Shown: piece after piece, positions 17,664 through 26,419 of the stretch
Layout of the letters: the number at the start of each line of letters is the position of its first letter
How positions within the stretch are numbered: position 1 is the stretch's first letter
Source: Arthrobacter jinronghuae
Lineage (GTDB): Bacteria; Actinomycetota; Actinomycetes; Actinomycetales; Micrococcaceae
Assembly (NCBI RefSeq): GCF_025244825.1
Contig: NZ_CP104263.1
Span: 682,001 to 746,000 of the forward strand
DNA length: 64,000 nucleotides
Direction of reading: 5' to 3'
Program-made: the position numbers and the translations under genes
The notes under the pieces: generated by a model
Database searches by the model: none
Told to the model about the DNA's origin: nothing
Seen by the model: the letters and a program-made list of their open reading frames with translations, nothing else

Positions 17664-18470
17664 CTAGTGAAGATGGGAAGAATAACCGGGTTCGGGGTCG
17701 GTGCCCCGATAGCCCAGGGCTTTCGAGATGGCGGCGGCCGCGGCGAGGAGATCGTCGGACATGGCTTCGATCTGCTCGTCGGAATGCTCGATGGACAGGG
17801 TGGAGATGCTCAGCCCGTAACGGACGACGCCGGTGTGGTCGTGGACGGGTGCGCCGATGCAGGCGATACCCGGGACGTTTTCGCCGCGGTCCCGGGCGGT
17901 GCCGCGCCGACGGACGTCGTCGAGCTCGCGCCGGAAGTCGGCGACGGTGGTGATGGATGCTTCGGTGAGCTGCTGCATGCCGGCCCGCGTCAGCATGCGC
18001 TCCACGGTGTCGTCGGTGTAGGTGGCCAGGATGGCCTTGCCGATGGCGGTGGTGTGCAGCGGAACGGAAAGGCCCACCCGGGACGGCATTTTGTACGGCT
18101 TATCCGAATCTTTGCGGACAATGTAAATCACCGCGTCGCCGCTGATGGCGCCCATATGCACGGTGCACTGGACGTCATCCACGAGTTTGTCGACAAACGG
18201 CTGGGCGATGGAGGAGATATCAATCCGTGCCAGGGCTTTGCCCGCGAGGGCGAGGATTGACGGTCCCGGCAGATAGTTTCCGTCCCCGTCAACGGTCACG
18301 AACCGGCGTTCGACCAGAGTCGAAATCAGCCGGTGCACCGTCGCCTTGGGGAATCCCGTGGCTGAAACCACCTCGGTGAACCGGGAATGCTCCAGAGCGG
18401 CTTCCAGTACCATCAGCGTTTTTTCGCTGGTGCTGGGAGATGAAGGGGAAACGAATGAATTGTTTACCAT
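17664..18470 (-). CDS. IclR family transcriptional regulator, probably of the uronate operon
   Basis: A 268-residue regulator with a winged helix-turn-helix at about residues 15-70 (TEVVSATGFPKATVHRLISTL) and the C-terminal IclR ligand-binding domain (about 85-255, with GLSVPLHTTAIGKAILA and GIACIGAPV). IclR proteins bind palindromic operators and small organic acids. Its position inside the kdu/kdg/TRAP operon suggests a KdgR-like role sensing KDG or a related keto-acid. A matching palindrome at 22351-22371 in front of the operon supports this. Being internal to the operon, it would be autoregulated. Confidence 0.88.
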   Translation of the reverse strand: MVNNSFVSPSSPSTSEKTLMVLEAALEHSRFTEVVSATGFPKATVHRLISTLVERRFVTVDGDGNYLPGPSILALAGKALARIDISSIAQPFVDKLVDDVQCTVHMGAISGDAVIYIVRKDSDKPYKMPSRVGLSVPLHTTAIGKAILATYTDDTVERMLTRAGMQQLTEASITTVADFRRELDDVRRRGTARDRGENVPGIACIGAPVHDHTGVVRYGLSISTLSIEHSDEQIEAMSDDLLAAAAAISKALGYRGTDPEPGYSSHLH

Positions 18471-18511
18471 GACCGTCTTTCCTGATGTTGGGATACATCC
18501 ATCATGGTTCC

Positions 18512-19339
18512 CTAATGCAGTTCAGTAATAGCAACTGCATCCATATCGTCGAATGACTGGTTTTCGCCGGCCATTGCCCAGACAAAGGAATAACTGGCCG
18601 ACCCGACACCGGAATGGATGGACCAGCTGGGCGAAATGACCGCGGACTGGTTCCCGACCATCAGGTGGCGGGTTTCCGTGGGTTCACCCATCAGGTGGAC
18701 CACCCGGGCGTCCTCGGGCAGGTCGAAGTAAAGGTAGGCCTCCATCCGCCGGTCGTGGGTGTGGGCCGGCATGGTGTTCCACATGCTGCCGGTGTGCAGT
18801 GTGGTCACCCCCATGACCACCTGGCAGCTCCGGACCCCGTTTTCGTGGATGTACTGGTTGAGCGTTCGCCGGTTGGACGTCTCCTGGTTGCCGAGCTCGC
18901 GGACGGTGCCGTTGCCGGCTTCGACCAGTGTGGTGGGGAAGGCGGTGTGGGCGGGGGCGGAGAAGATGTAGAACCGTGCGGTGTCGCCGCCGTCGGAGGA
19001 GAAGGTCACGTCCTTTACCCCGCGTCCTATGTAAAGGCAGGAGCCGTGCTTCAGAGCGTACTCTTCGCCGTCGACCGTGATGGTGCCCGCACCGCCGACG
19101 TTGATGATGCCCGCTTCGCGGCGGTGGAAGAAGGTGTCTGCGCGCAGTTCCGGGAAGGTGGGCAGCTGGAGAGGGCCGCTGGCCGGCGTCGCTCCGGCAA
19201 GCACCACGCGGTCCTGGTGGGAGTAGACGGCACGGATCTGGTCGTCGAGGAACAGGTCATCGACAAGGAACCGGCTGCGCAGAGCGGCGGCGTCCAGGGT
19301 GGGAATTTCGCTTGGGTGGGTCGAGTACAGCACGTCCAT
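18512..19339 (-). CDS. kduI: 5-dehydro-4-deoxy-D-glucuronate isomerase
   Basis: A 275-residue bicupin enzyme that converts 5-dehydro-4-deoxy-D-glucuronate (from unsaturated uronates released by pectate or related lyases) to 2,5-diketo-3-deoxygluconate. The zinc ligands expected from E. coli KduI are all present, at His193, His195, Glu200 and His242. Length and the FFHRREAGIINVGG core match the family closely. It lies between the TRAP transporter genes and the IclR regulator, so uptake and first catabolic step are encoded together. Confidence 0.93.
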   Translation of the reverse strand: MDVLYSTHPSEIPTLDAAALRSRFLVDDLFLDDQIRAVYSHQDRVVLAGATPASGPLQLPTFPELRADTFFHRREAGIINVGGAGTITVDGEEYALKHGSCLYIGRGVKDVTFSSDGGDTARFYIFSAPAHTAFPTTLVEAGNGTVRELGNQETSNRRTLNQYIHENGVRSCQVVMGVTTLHTGSMWNTMPAHTHDRRMEAYLYFDLPEDARVVHLMGEPTETRHLMVGNQSAVISPSWSIHSGVGSASYSFVWAMAGENQSFDDMDAVAITELH

Positions 19340-19391
19340 TGGGAGTCCTTCGGTGGTGATTAGTAACTGGAAAAGCAGGAGGAGCGGCGGG

Positions 19392-20699
19392 CTACAGGAA
19401 TCCGAGAACCCGCGGCAGCCACAGGGATAGTTCGGGTACGAAGGTGATGATGAGCAGCAGGATGACCAGGACTGCCATGAAGGGCATCAGCTTGGCGATC
19501 ACCGGGCCGATCTCGACGTTGGAGACCTGGGCTCCGACGAAGAGCACGGGCGCAGATGGCGGCGAGATCACGGCGATCGACAGGTTGAAGACCATCATGA
19601 TGCCGAAGTGCACCGGGTCCACGCCGTAGCTGACGGCGATGGGCAGGAAGATCGGCGTGAAGATCAGGATGGCGGGAGTCGCGTCCAGAGGGATGCCGAT
19701 GATCAGCAGCACCAGCATCATGATCAGCAGGACGATGACCTTGCTGTCCGTCCACCCGAAGAGGGTGTCGGCAAGCAGGGCCGGAATCCGGGTGAAGCTC
19801 ATGACGAAGGACATGATGGTGGAAACACCGATCAGGAAGATCACCACGGAGCTGGTCCGGGCCGCATCCATCAGGATGCCCGGCAGGTCCCGGACCTTGA
19901 TGCTGCGGTAGATGAAGGACAGCGCCAACGCGTAGACCACGGCGACGGCGGAACCTTCCGTGGGGGTGAAGAAGCCGGAGACAATGCCGCCGATGACGAC
20001 GACGATCAGGCTCAGCGAGGGGAGGGCCTGCAGGAAGACCAGGAGCGCTTCCTGCGGCCGGGCCCACCGTTCCGCCTTCAATTCCGGGTGGCGCTTGGCG
20101 TAGAAGTAAACCACCACCATGCAGGTCAGGCCCCAGAGAATGCCCGGGATGTAGCCGGCCATGAACAGGGCACCCACTGAGGTGCCGCCGCTGGCCAGGG
20201 CATAGATGATCAAGGTGTTGCTCGGCGGGATGAGCAGGCCGCTGGGTGCGGCTGCAACGTTCGCCGCTGCGCTGAACGCCGGATCGTAGCCCTGCTTGGC
20301 CTGGATGGGTGCGGTGGTGGAGCCGACGGCGGCGGCCGTGGCCACGGCGGAGCCGCTGACCGCTCCGAAGAGCATGCTGGCCAGGACGCTTGTCTGGACC
20401 AGCGGAGCCGGGGTTTTGCCGACCATGACTTTTGCGAGGTTGATCAGCCGGATGGCTATGCCGCCGTTGTTCATGATCACGCCGGCCAGGACAAAGAACG
20501 GGATGGCTAACAATGCGAAGGAATTGACGCCGTTGAACATTCTCTGCGCGGAGGCCAGTGCGCCGTCCTCGAACCCGAGGACGTAGACCATCGAAACGGC
20601 CGAGGGAAGGGCCACGCTGATGCTGATCGGTGCGCCGATGGCCAGCAGGAGCACCATGCCGCCGATGAGGATGGTTGCGACGGTTACTGCATCGGTCAT
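19392..20699 (-). CDS. dctM: TRAP transporter large permease (DctM type)
   Basis: A 435-residue protein with about 12 membrane segments and the conserved DctM stretches FNGVNSFALLAIPFFVLAG, AVGSTTAPIQ and PSNTLIIYA. It is the main ion-coupled transport subunit of a tripartite TRAP carrier. The ATG overlaps the small-permease stop by four bases (ATGA). Together with the DctQ and DctP genes it should import a uronate or unsaturated oligo-uronate using a sodium or proton gradient; the substrate is inferred from the kdu genes that follow. Confidence 0.93.
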   Translation of the reverse strand: MTDAVTVATILIGGMVLLLAIGAPISISVALPSAVSMVYVLGFEDGALASAQRMFNGVNSFALLAIPFFVLAGVIMNNGGIAIRLINLAKVMVGKTPAPLVQTSVLASMLFGAVSGSAVATAAAVGSTTAPIQAKQGYDPAFSAAANVAAAPSGLLIPPSNTLIIYALASGGTSVGALFMAGYIPGILWGLTCMVVVYFYAKRHPELKAERWARPQEALLVFLQALPSLSLIVVVIGGIVSGFFTPTEGSAVAVVYALALSFIYRSIKVRDLPGILMDAARTSSVVIFLIGVSTIMSFVMSFTRIPALLADTLFGWTDSKVIVLLIMMLVLLIIGIPLDATPAILIFTPIFLPIAVSYGVDPVHFGIMMVFNLSIAVISPPSAPVLFVGAQVSNVEIGPVIAKLMPFMAVLVILLLIITFVPELSLWLPRVLGFL

Positions 20700-21202
20700 A
20701 GCTCAACCTGCATCTCTTCGGGAGCGGTTGCTTCCTCCTTCGCCGCGATGATGCGGACAAAGTGGTAGCAGAGGTAGTACGTGAGCAGGACTCCGGCCAC
20801 CGGGACCGCGAGGTACAGGACCCCCTGGTTGACCGGCAGGACGGGGTTGGACTGGTTCCAGGACAGAGACGCGTTGAGGTAGCCGCCGTAAATCATGAAC
20901 AGCGTCGCGAAGCTGATGGCCGAAAGATAGGCGAGGGCTGTCACCCAGCGCTGCACCGCAACCGGAAGTTTCTTCACGAGGATGTCGATGGCGACGTCGG
21001 CCCGTTCCCCGGTGGCAACCGAAATGCCGATCAGGCTGAGCCAGATGAAGGTGTAGCGCGAGGCTTCTTCGGACCAGACGCTCGGATCGTTGAACACCAG
21101 GCGGGTGAAGATCTGCCAGCACACCAGGAGGATCAGCAGCGCAAACAACACGATGCAGATTGTCCTCAGGACGGAGTCAACCGCCTGTTTTAGCTTGGTC
21201 AT
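20696..21202 (-). CDS. dctQ: TRAP transporter small permease (DctQ type)
   Basis: Starting at ATG 21202 gives 168 residues with four membrane segments and the DctQ signature W-x-E-E-x-x-R-Y (SVWSEEASRYTFIWL) near residue 50. The frame is open 71 codons further upstream, but that stretch overlaps the DctP gene and is an Arg/Pro/Ser-rich shadow. It forms the membrane complex with DctM, which overlaps it by four bases. Confidence 0.9.
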   Translation of the reverse strand: MTKLKQAVDSVLRTICIVLFALLILLVCWQIFTRLVFNDPSVWSEEASRYTFIWLSLIGISVATGERADVAIDILVKKLPVAVQRWVTALAYLSAISFATLFMIYGGYLNASLSWNQSNPVLPVNQGVLYLAVPVAGVLLTYYLCYHFVRIIAAKEEATAPEEMQVEL

Positions 21203-21233
21203 GTCGATAACTTCCGGTTGGAGCGTGCGCGGC

Positions 21234-22250
21234 TTAGCGCGCAGCGTCGATCTTCTCGAAGATGGCCTTCGTGACGTCGTTGTTGACCTTGTCCTTGTGG
21301 AGGGGCTCCACCGCCTTGCGGAACGCCTCGACGTCGGCCTCATGGAAGGTTGCCCCGGCTTCCTCCGCCTTCGTCTTGGCTTCGGCAACCTTCTCGTCAA
21401 AGGAGGCCAGCTCACTGTCCACGGACTCCGCGAACAGCTCCTCCAGGTCCTTCCGCTGGTCGTCGCTGAAGGCCGCGAGCACCGTCGGGTTGGCGACGAA
21501 GTAGTCGGGGATCATGAGGTGTTCTGTGTAGGAGTAGTGCTTGGCGATTTCGGCGTGGGCCAGGTCTGCGTAGATGAGTTCGTTGTTCTCTGCGCCGTTC
21601 AGGACACCGGACTGGATGGCGGTGTACACATCGCCCTGGGGCATGGGTGTTCCTACGCCACCCATCAGTTCGACCATGGCAACGTTCGTATCCGAGGAGA
21701 TGATGCGGATCTTCTGTCCGGCCAGGTCCTCAGGGGTCTCGACGGCGCCGCTGGTGGTGTACACGTTCCGGACGCCGCCGTGGTAGGCGCCAATGACGGA
21801 AATGCTCTCGGAGGTTTCGAGGGAATCAAACAGTTCTCCGGTGATTTCCTCGTCATTGAGCACGGACATCTGGTGCTCGGGGGAATCATAAACGTAGGGG
21901 AGGTTCAGGACGGAGAAGTCCGGATTGAAGGCTTCCAGCAGCGGTCCGGCAACAATGGCCATGTCCACCGCGCCCGACTGCACCAGTTCCAGAGTCTCGG
22001 CCTGGGAGCCGAGCTGCTCGTCCGGGAAAAGCTCGAGTTCGTAGGCGCCGTCCGTGGCTTCTTTCAGCTTGTCGCTGAGTTCCGTAATTGCCACTGCCTG
22101 GGGGTGCGAGGCGTTCTGGTTGAATGCCACCTTCAGGACCTTGGTGGATTCTGCGCCACCGTCCCCGCCGGAATCGCCGCCACAGGCGCTGACGCCCAGC
22201 ATTGCTACGGACGAGAAGGCCAGAACGGCGAATGCCTTGTTTCGATGCAT
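21234..22250 (-). CDS. dctP: TRAP transporter substrate-binding lipoprotein (DctP type)
   Basis: The ATG at 22250 has an AGAGGAA site seven bases upstream, giving 338 residues. A lipoprotein signal ends at the lipobox VSAC (Cys about 22). It is followed by a Gly/Asp/Ser linker and a DctP-family domain with the conserved (V)YTAIQSGVLNGAENN helix and an Arg-bearing strand (GVRNVYT). The bound ligand is probably an acidic sugar. It is the first gene of the uronate operon. Confidence 0.92.
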   Translation of the reverse strand: MHRNKAFAVLAFSSVAMLGVSACGGDSGGDGGAESTKVLKVAFNQNASHPQAVAITELSDKLKEATDGAYELELFPDEQLGSQAETLELVQSGAVDMAIVAGPLLEAFNPDFSVLNLPYVYDSPEHQMSVLNDEEITGELFDSLETSESISVIGAYHGGVRNVYTTSGAVETPEDLAGQKIRIISSDTNVAMVELMGGVGTPMPQGDVYTAIQSGVLNGAENNELIYADLAHAEIAKHYSYTEHLMIPDYFVANPTVLAAFSDDQRKDLEELFAESVDSELASFDEKVAEAKTKAEEAGATFHEADVEAFRKAVEPLHKDKVNNDVTKAIFEKIDAAR

Positions 22251-22297
22251 GTGAATTCCTCTTCGTTGAGCCCACGCATGTGGGCGCTTCATTGCGC

Positions 22298-22327
22298 CTT
22301 AACCAGAACCGTCTGTCACAACGTCAA
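22298..22327 (-). promoter_or_regulatory. Probable promoter of the uronate (TRAP-kdu) operon
   Basis: Reading leftward, a -35-like TTGACG (22322-22327) and a -10-like GTTAAG (22298-22303) are 18 bases apart and about 50 bases upstream of the dctP start. A leader hairpin GCCCAC-GCAT-GTGGGC (22270-22285) lies in between. The -10 match is only moderate. Confidence 0.45.
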
Positions 22328-22350
22328 TAGCTGCCTAACACCTCTGGCGA

Positions 22351-22371
22351 AAATGGAACTCTGTTCCATTT
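22351..22371. promoter_or_regulatory. IclR-type operator palindrome
   Basis: A perfect inverted repeat, AAATGGAAC, TCT, GTTCCATTT (9-3-9), sits in the divergent region between dctP and the SGNH hydrolase. Its TGGAAC-N3-GTTCCA core matches the general IclR-family operator form. It is 24 bases upstream of the proposed dctP -35 and about 170 bases before the hydrolase start, so it could control both directions. Confidence 0.65.
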
Positions 22372-22543
22372 GCGCAACGCTAATGTGTTGCAGGTCACTG
22401 GTCAAGGGATTTGTTGATTTGTTATCGAGCGGGTTTTGGGCCGTATCTGTATATCCGAAGGGCCGTTTCGGGCCTGTTTTGCTGGGCTTTACCGGGGTTT
22501 CCGCGGTTGGCTCACTGCTGGGGTGGCCGGATAAACTCTCAGG

Positions 22544-23716
22544 ATGATCACCACTGGTATTACGGCGTCGCTGGTTCGTGGAGCGGCTGAACTCGAAACA
22601 ACTCCCCGGGGTCTTCGGCCTCACCGGCTGCCAGCCGCTGTGCGGACCCGCTTTCCTGATCCGCAGCTGATGATGGCGGAAAGCCAGCCCTCCGGGGTTC
22701 GTCTGGCGCTGACGACAACATCGGAGGTCCTGGCAGTTGTGGTGCACCCGTCCCGGGTTGTTTACCGGGGTGCGGACCGGCCCCGGGGATCTATGGATCT
22801 GGTGGTCGACGGGAAGCTGCTCGAGAGCGACGACCTCACCGGCGGCGATTACGTCGAGGTGGATATGTCGACGGGGGCCGCGACTCCGTTTGAGGGGCCG
22901 TCGCATACGAGCGTGTTCCGGCTGCCTGCGGGGGATAAGGTCATCGAGATCTGGCTACCGCACAATGAGGCCATCGAGCTCGTGGAGCTGCGCTCGGATG
23001 CTCCGGTTGCACCGTATTCCTCGGGCAAACCTGTCTGGTTGCACCACGGCAGCTCGATCAGCCACGGTTCAAATGCCGCAACGCCGTCTCAGATCTGGCC
23101 TGTGATTGCGGCCCACCTCGGCGGCGTCGAACTTCATAATCTTGGTCTGGGCGGCAGCGCCCTCGTGGACCCCTTCACCGCCCAGGTCATGCGCGATACC
23201 CCTGCCGATGTCATCAGCGTGAAGCTGGGTATCAATGTGGTGAATATGGATTCCATGCGGCTGCGCGCCTTTGTGCCTGCGGTGCACGGCTTCCTCGACA
23301 CCATCCGCGAAGGGCATCCGGAGACGCCTCTGGTGCTCATTTCGCCCATATTCTGCGGTATCCATGAGGACACTCCGGGCCCCGGTGCTTTCGACCCGGC
23401 GTCGTTCGGGACGGAGCAGATTCGGTTTGTCGCGACCGGTTCGCCGGAGGGGGTGGCTGCGGGCCAGCTGACACTCCGGGTGATCCGTGAGGCGTTGGAG
23501 TCTCTGGCGGCGCGCCGGACGGACGATCCGAATCTGCACTTCCTGGACGGACTGAGTCTGTACGGGGCCGAGGATGCTGAGGCGTATCCGTTGCCCGACG
23601 CGCTCCATCCGGACACCGCTACGCACCGGTTGATCGGGGAGCGGTTTGCGGAGTATGCGTTCAACACAGAGGGGCCGTTTGCGAAAGTGCCTGGAGTGAG
23701 TGGAGCCGCGAAATAA
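22544..23716 (+). CDS. SGNH/GDSL hydrolase (probable carbohydrate esterase)
   Basis: A 390-residue protein with an N-terminal beta-rich domain (about 1-160) and a C-terminal SGNH hydrolase. Block I is HHGSSISHG at 167-175 (a Ser here is nucleophile), the block II Gly is in GLGGSA at 201-206, block III is the variant KLGINVVN, and block V is DALHPDT near 360 supplying Asp and His. No signal peptide is seen, so it is probably cytosolic. Divergence from the uronate operon across a shared operator suggests removal of acetyl or similar esters from imported oligosaccharides. That role is inference. Confidence 0.82.
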   Translation: MITTGITASLVRGAAELETTPRGLRPHRLPAAVRTRFPDPQLMMAESQPSGVRLALTTTSEVLAVVVHPSRVVYRGADRPRGSMDLVVDGKLLESDDLTGGDYVEVDMSTGAATPFEGPSHTSVFRLPAGDKVIEIWLPHNEAIELVELRSDAPVAPYSSGKPVWLHHGSSISHGSNAATPSQIWPVIAAHLGGVELHNLGLGGSALVDPFTAQVMRDTPADVISVKLGINVVNMDSMRLRAFVPAVHGFLDTIREGHPETPLVLISPIFCGIHEDTPGPGAFDPASFGTEQIRFVATGSPEGVAAGQLTLRVIREALESLAARRTDDPNLHFLDGLSLYGAEDAEAYPLPDALHPDTATHRLIGERFAEYAFNTEGPFAKVPGVSGAAK

Positions 23717-23764
23717 GGGCCTGCAGAGAGGGGGGCCGACCAGCCAATCTGGCTTACGTATCCA

Positions 23765-24703
23765 CTATTCCGTGGCGTTGCCTGATGCTGGGAATTGTTG
23801 TTCTTCGATCTCTCTCAACGTTCGTCCTAGTGCGTCCTTCCACGCAGTGCGGCCGTTTTGAGCGCCTCCGTAGAGTGCACCCGCTGCATAGCTCGGAGAG
23901 CTGAACAAATGATCACGTTCCATAACGAATGAGCTGCCTTCAACCCGAGCGATTCCCTGCTCTATGAGGCGTTCCCTGATCCGCTTGAGCCCTGCACTGA
24001 TAGAAGGCCTATCAGCGGCATTGCCCGTACTTCCGGCAAGTACGACAAGCCCTTCAGAGCTCAGGACACCTTCCGCAACGCAGTTCCTTTGCCGAAGACT
24101 GAGGCGGTGATCGGTGCCGTTGCTTTGGCTCTCGGGTGTTGCCGGTAGCCCAGTGTCCGTTTGGAAACCGGGCTGGGTGAACGGTGGATGTGCACCAGTG
24201 AGCGGCTGAAGTACCGGTTTCCCCAGCGTCGCGAGGAGTACCGAAATTGTTTCCAAGTATTCGTGACAGTCAGATTCCAGCGGCAAGGGGGTATGCCGGT
24301 TGGACGCCGTGTTGCCGTTCAGCAGTGCATAGCGGCCGCTGTTGGTTGCGGCCTGTATGGATTTCCACTCCATGAAACCAACATGAGTGTCGGTCCAGGA
24401 GTTGGTCAGTGACACCGCGATGAGGGCTCGTTCCCAGAATTCCTTCCCAGCCACATGTTGGCTGAGCCGGCGTCCCACGTTGCCGCTCTGCCCTATATAG
24501 CACTCAGGGGTATCTTCATCTTGCGCTCCGAACAGAAAGTACAAGCCCACTTGATTCGCTTCCGGCATTTGCATGAATGCGGACACCTGAGCCCGGGGAA
24601 CTTCAAACACCCGCACGGTCCGGGTAGTGATTTCGGCCTGTCTTAGACCTGAAGGATCTCCCTGGGGTAGAAAAATCTGTATGGTCTGGGGGCGGCTTTT
24701 CAT
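23765..24703 (-). CDS. GIY-YIG nuclease domain protein with DUF4357-like C-terminus
   Basis: A 312-residue protein starting at an ATG with an AGGA site. The GIY-YIG pattern is seen as GLYFLFG at 53-59, CYIGQSGNVGRRLSQH at 68-83 with the conserved Arg78, and later acidic positions. The C-terminal segment (about 255-300) contains the S-x-x-(Y)-A-A-x-A-L-x-G-x-x-x-N-G-x-x-x-W-K pattern that I recognise as DUF4357. The combination is common in accessory regions of many bacteria, with unclear function; DNA cleavage or repair is the usual guess. It stands alone at the border between metabolic and accessory genes. Confidence 0.75.
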   Translation of the reverse strand: MKSRPQTIQIFLPQGDPSGLRQAEITTRTVRVFEVPRAQVSAFMQMPEANQVGLYFLFGAQDEDTPECYIGQSGNVGRRLSQHVAGKEFWERALIAVSLTNSWTDTHVGFMEWKSIQAATNSGRYALLNGNTASNRHTPLPLESDCHEYLETISVLLATLGKPVLQPLTGAHPPFTQPGFQTDTGLPATPESQSNGTDHRLSLRQRNCVAEGVLSSEGLVVLAGSTGNAADRPSISAGLKRIRERLIEQGIARVEGSSFVMERDHLFSSPSYAAGALYGGAQNGRTAWKDALGRTLREIEEQQFPASGNATE

Positions 24704-24806
24704 CAGTTCCTTAGGCGTACGAGGACGTACTCGCAGGAGTCCGAATACGTGGACGTCGGTCCGCTGTTTAATGCGGCTTAGTCGTTGTTAATCATTATTC
24801 TTCAGC

Positions 24807-26351
24807 TCAAGCGCCCAATTGCGCCAGCATCTCCCGCAGGCGGACGCCTCCGCTGCTTTGAGCTTCGTCGTCGGTGAGCCGCTTAGTGAGATCCAGCAGG
24901 GTTTCCCGCAGGGACCGCTCGGATTCGGTCAAAGCTCCTTCGTAGCCCTCGGCCAAAAGATACGAATGGCTATCCGTCGACAGGGCTACGAGGAGATCCA
25001 GGAAGATCTCGAGGGTCCGTCCTGCCGCGGTACTGGATTCCTCATTCATCGGCACCAGGTTCAGCTGGGAAACCATCCGCCGGTCCAGGGGATCCGCGGA
25101 CAGCATCAGGGCCGTTGCGGATCCGTCCTTGCCCCGGGGCTCCGGAGGAAGGGCACGCTTCACGTCGTGCAGGATCTCGTGGAAGTGGTCGTCGGCAAGG
25201 CCGAAGCCGACGAACAGGATGTGCTGCGTCATGAGGGTGGCTTTCACCAGGGCCGAGAGCGCGTTGCGTGATGCGTTGAAACCGAGATAATCGTCGCGGG
25301 TGAGGACGATCGAATCAGGGTTCGTCACCGAACCATGAAGCTTCAGCAGCCAGTCGTCGTTCTCCCCGCCGCCGTCAGGAATGACCGACCGGGGGACACC
25401 GGCGTCGGCCGAAGCGAATTCAAAGAGTTCGTCATAGTTCAGGGTGATCGCCTCCCTGCTGCCCAGACTGGAGAGGAGGGCCGGTGCCAAACCGTAGCGT
25501 TTCAGCTCCACCAGGTCGGCGATGGCCTGATTGAAACTCCGCCCTCCCGCCCCGGAGCGTTCCTCATAGATAGAGCGCAGAATGCCGGCCTGGTCCAGAT
25601 GCTCGCGCTTTTTGAGCGACATGCCTTCAGGGGTCGAGAGCTGTGCGGCCTTGGCCAAAGCAGCCAGAAGATCGTCCCAGCTCGGGGCGCCGGCACTCAT
25701 GCTGACACCCGCGCCCATAAAGGGAACGAGCTTGCCGTCCCGGGCATGCGCAGCTAGTCGTGCGGCGTGGTCCTGCAGCTCCCGATCGAGGGGTTTCCAC
25801 CAGTCCGGCTGACGCTTCCGCAGCTCTTGGGCGAAGGCGAAGTCCTTTTCGTTCGTGAGGATCAGAGCGACGTCGACGCCGGACTCGGCTGCGGCACGGC
25901 GTGCCTCCTGGAGGAGCCGCTGAATCACGTCGCCGCGCACCAGTCCTGCTCCGCCGCCGCCGGTGCCGAAAAGCGGCATGGCGAGCAGGGGAACTGGGCG
26001 GGACGGTTTGCCGCCCGCAGCCCGCCGTCGCCGTCCGACCTGCTCCGCAGCGAGTCGAACGAATTCACGCAACGGCGGAACCAGATCCTCGACCGAGGAA
26101 ATGCCGTAATACGGTACGGCAGTGAGGACCGGCATGGGTTCCCCAGCAGGCCAGGAGTCGAGAGGCTGCGCGAGCTTAGCCCCGCTGGCGAAGTCGACAT
26201 CCCTGCTGCTTGCTATCACTGCTTCCAGGCCCGGGAGCGCCTCCCGCCAGTGCCCTGCAATGCTGTAGGTGCGATCGGTCGGAAGCAGCCATGCATCGCA
26301 AGCGAAGTTGGTCAGGCTGCCTCTGGTCACGAAGACGTGTGATTCCCCCAT
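24807..26351 (-). CDS. Macro-like domain fused to SIR2 domain
   Basis: A 514-residue protein. The N-terminal 175 residues look like a macro-type ADP-ribose-binding fold, with the PLFGTGGGGAG loop at 126-136 as ligand loop. Residues about 200-410 are SIR2-type, with FMGAGVSMSAGAPSW at 211-225, TLNYDELFE at 303-311 and KLHGSV at 337-342, the NAD-binding and catalytic His regions. Bacterial SIR2 domains of this kind often consume NAD in anti-phage systems. The C-terminus is helical with no extra motif. It lies 68 bases after the ADP-ribosylglycohydrolase gene and is probably the third gene of that operon. An AGGA site precedes the ATG. Confidence 0.78.
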   Translation of the reverse strand: MGESHVFVTRGSLTNFACDAWLLPTDRTYSIAGHWREALPGLEAVIASSRDVDFASGAKLAQPLDSWPAGEPMPVLTAVPYYGISSVEDLVPPLREFVRLAAEQVGRRRRAAGGKPSRPVPLLAMPLFGTGGGGAGLVRGDVIQRLLQEARRAAAESGVDVALILTNEKDFAFAQELRKRQPDWWKPLDRELQDHAARLAAHARDGKLVPFMGAGVSMSAGAPSWDDLLAALAKAAQLSTPEGMSLKKREHLDQAGILRSIYEERSGAGGRSFNQAIADLVELKRYGLAPALLSSLGSREAITLNYDELFEFASADAGVPRSVIPDGGGENDDWLLKLHGSVTNPDSIVLTRDDYLGFNASRNALSALVKATLMTQHILFVGFGLADDHFHEILHDVKRALPPEPRGKDGSATALMLSADPLDRRMVSQLNLVPMNEESSTAAGRTLEIFLDLLVALSTDSHSYLLAEGYEGALTESERSLRETLLDLTKRLTDDEAQSSGGVRLREMLAQLGA

Positions 26352-26419
26352 AGGGAATTCCTACCATGCCCGGCCCCCGGTCCACGTATTGGTGGGTTCA
26401 GGGGCCGGTTCGACCCGAA

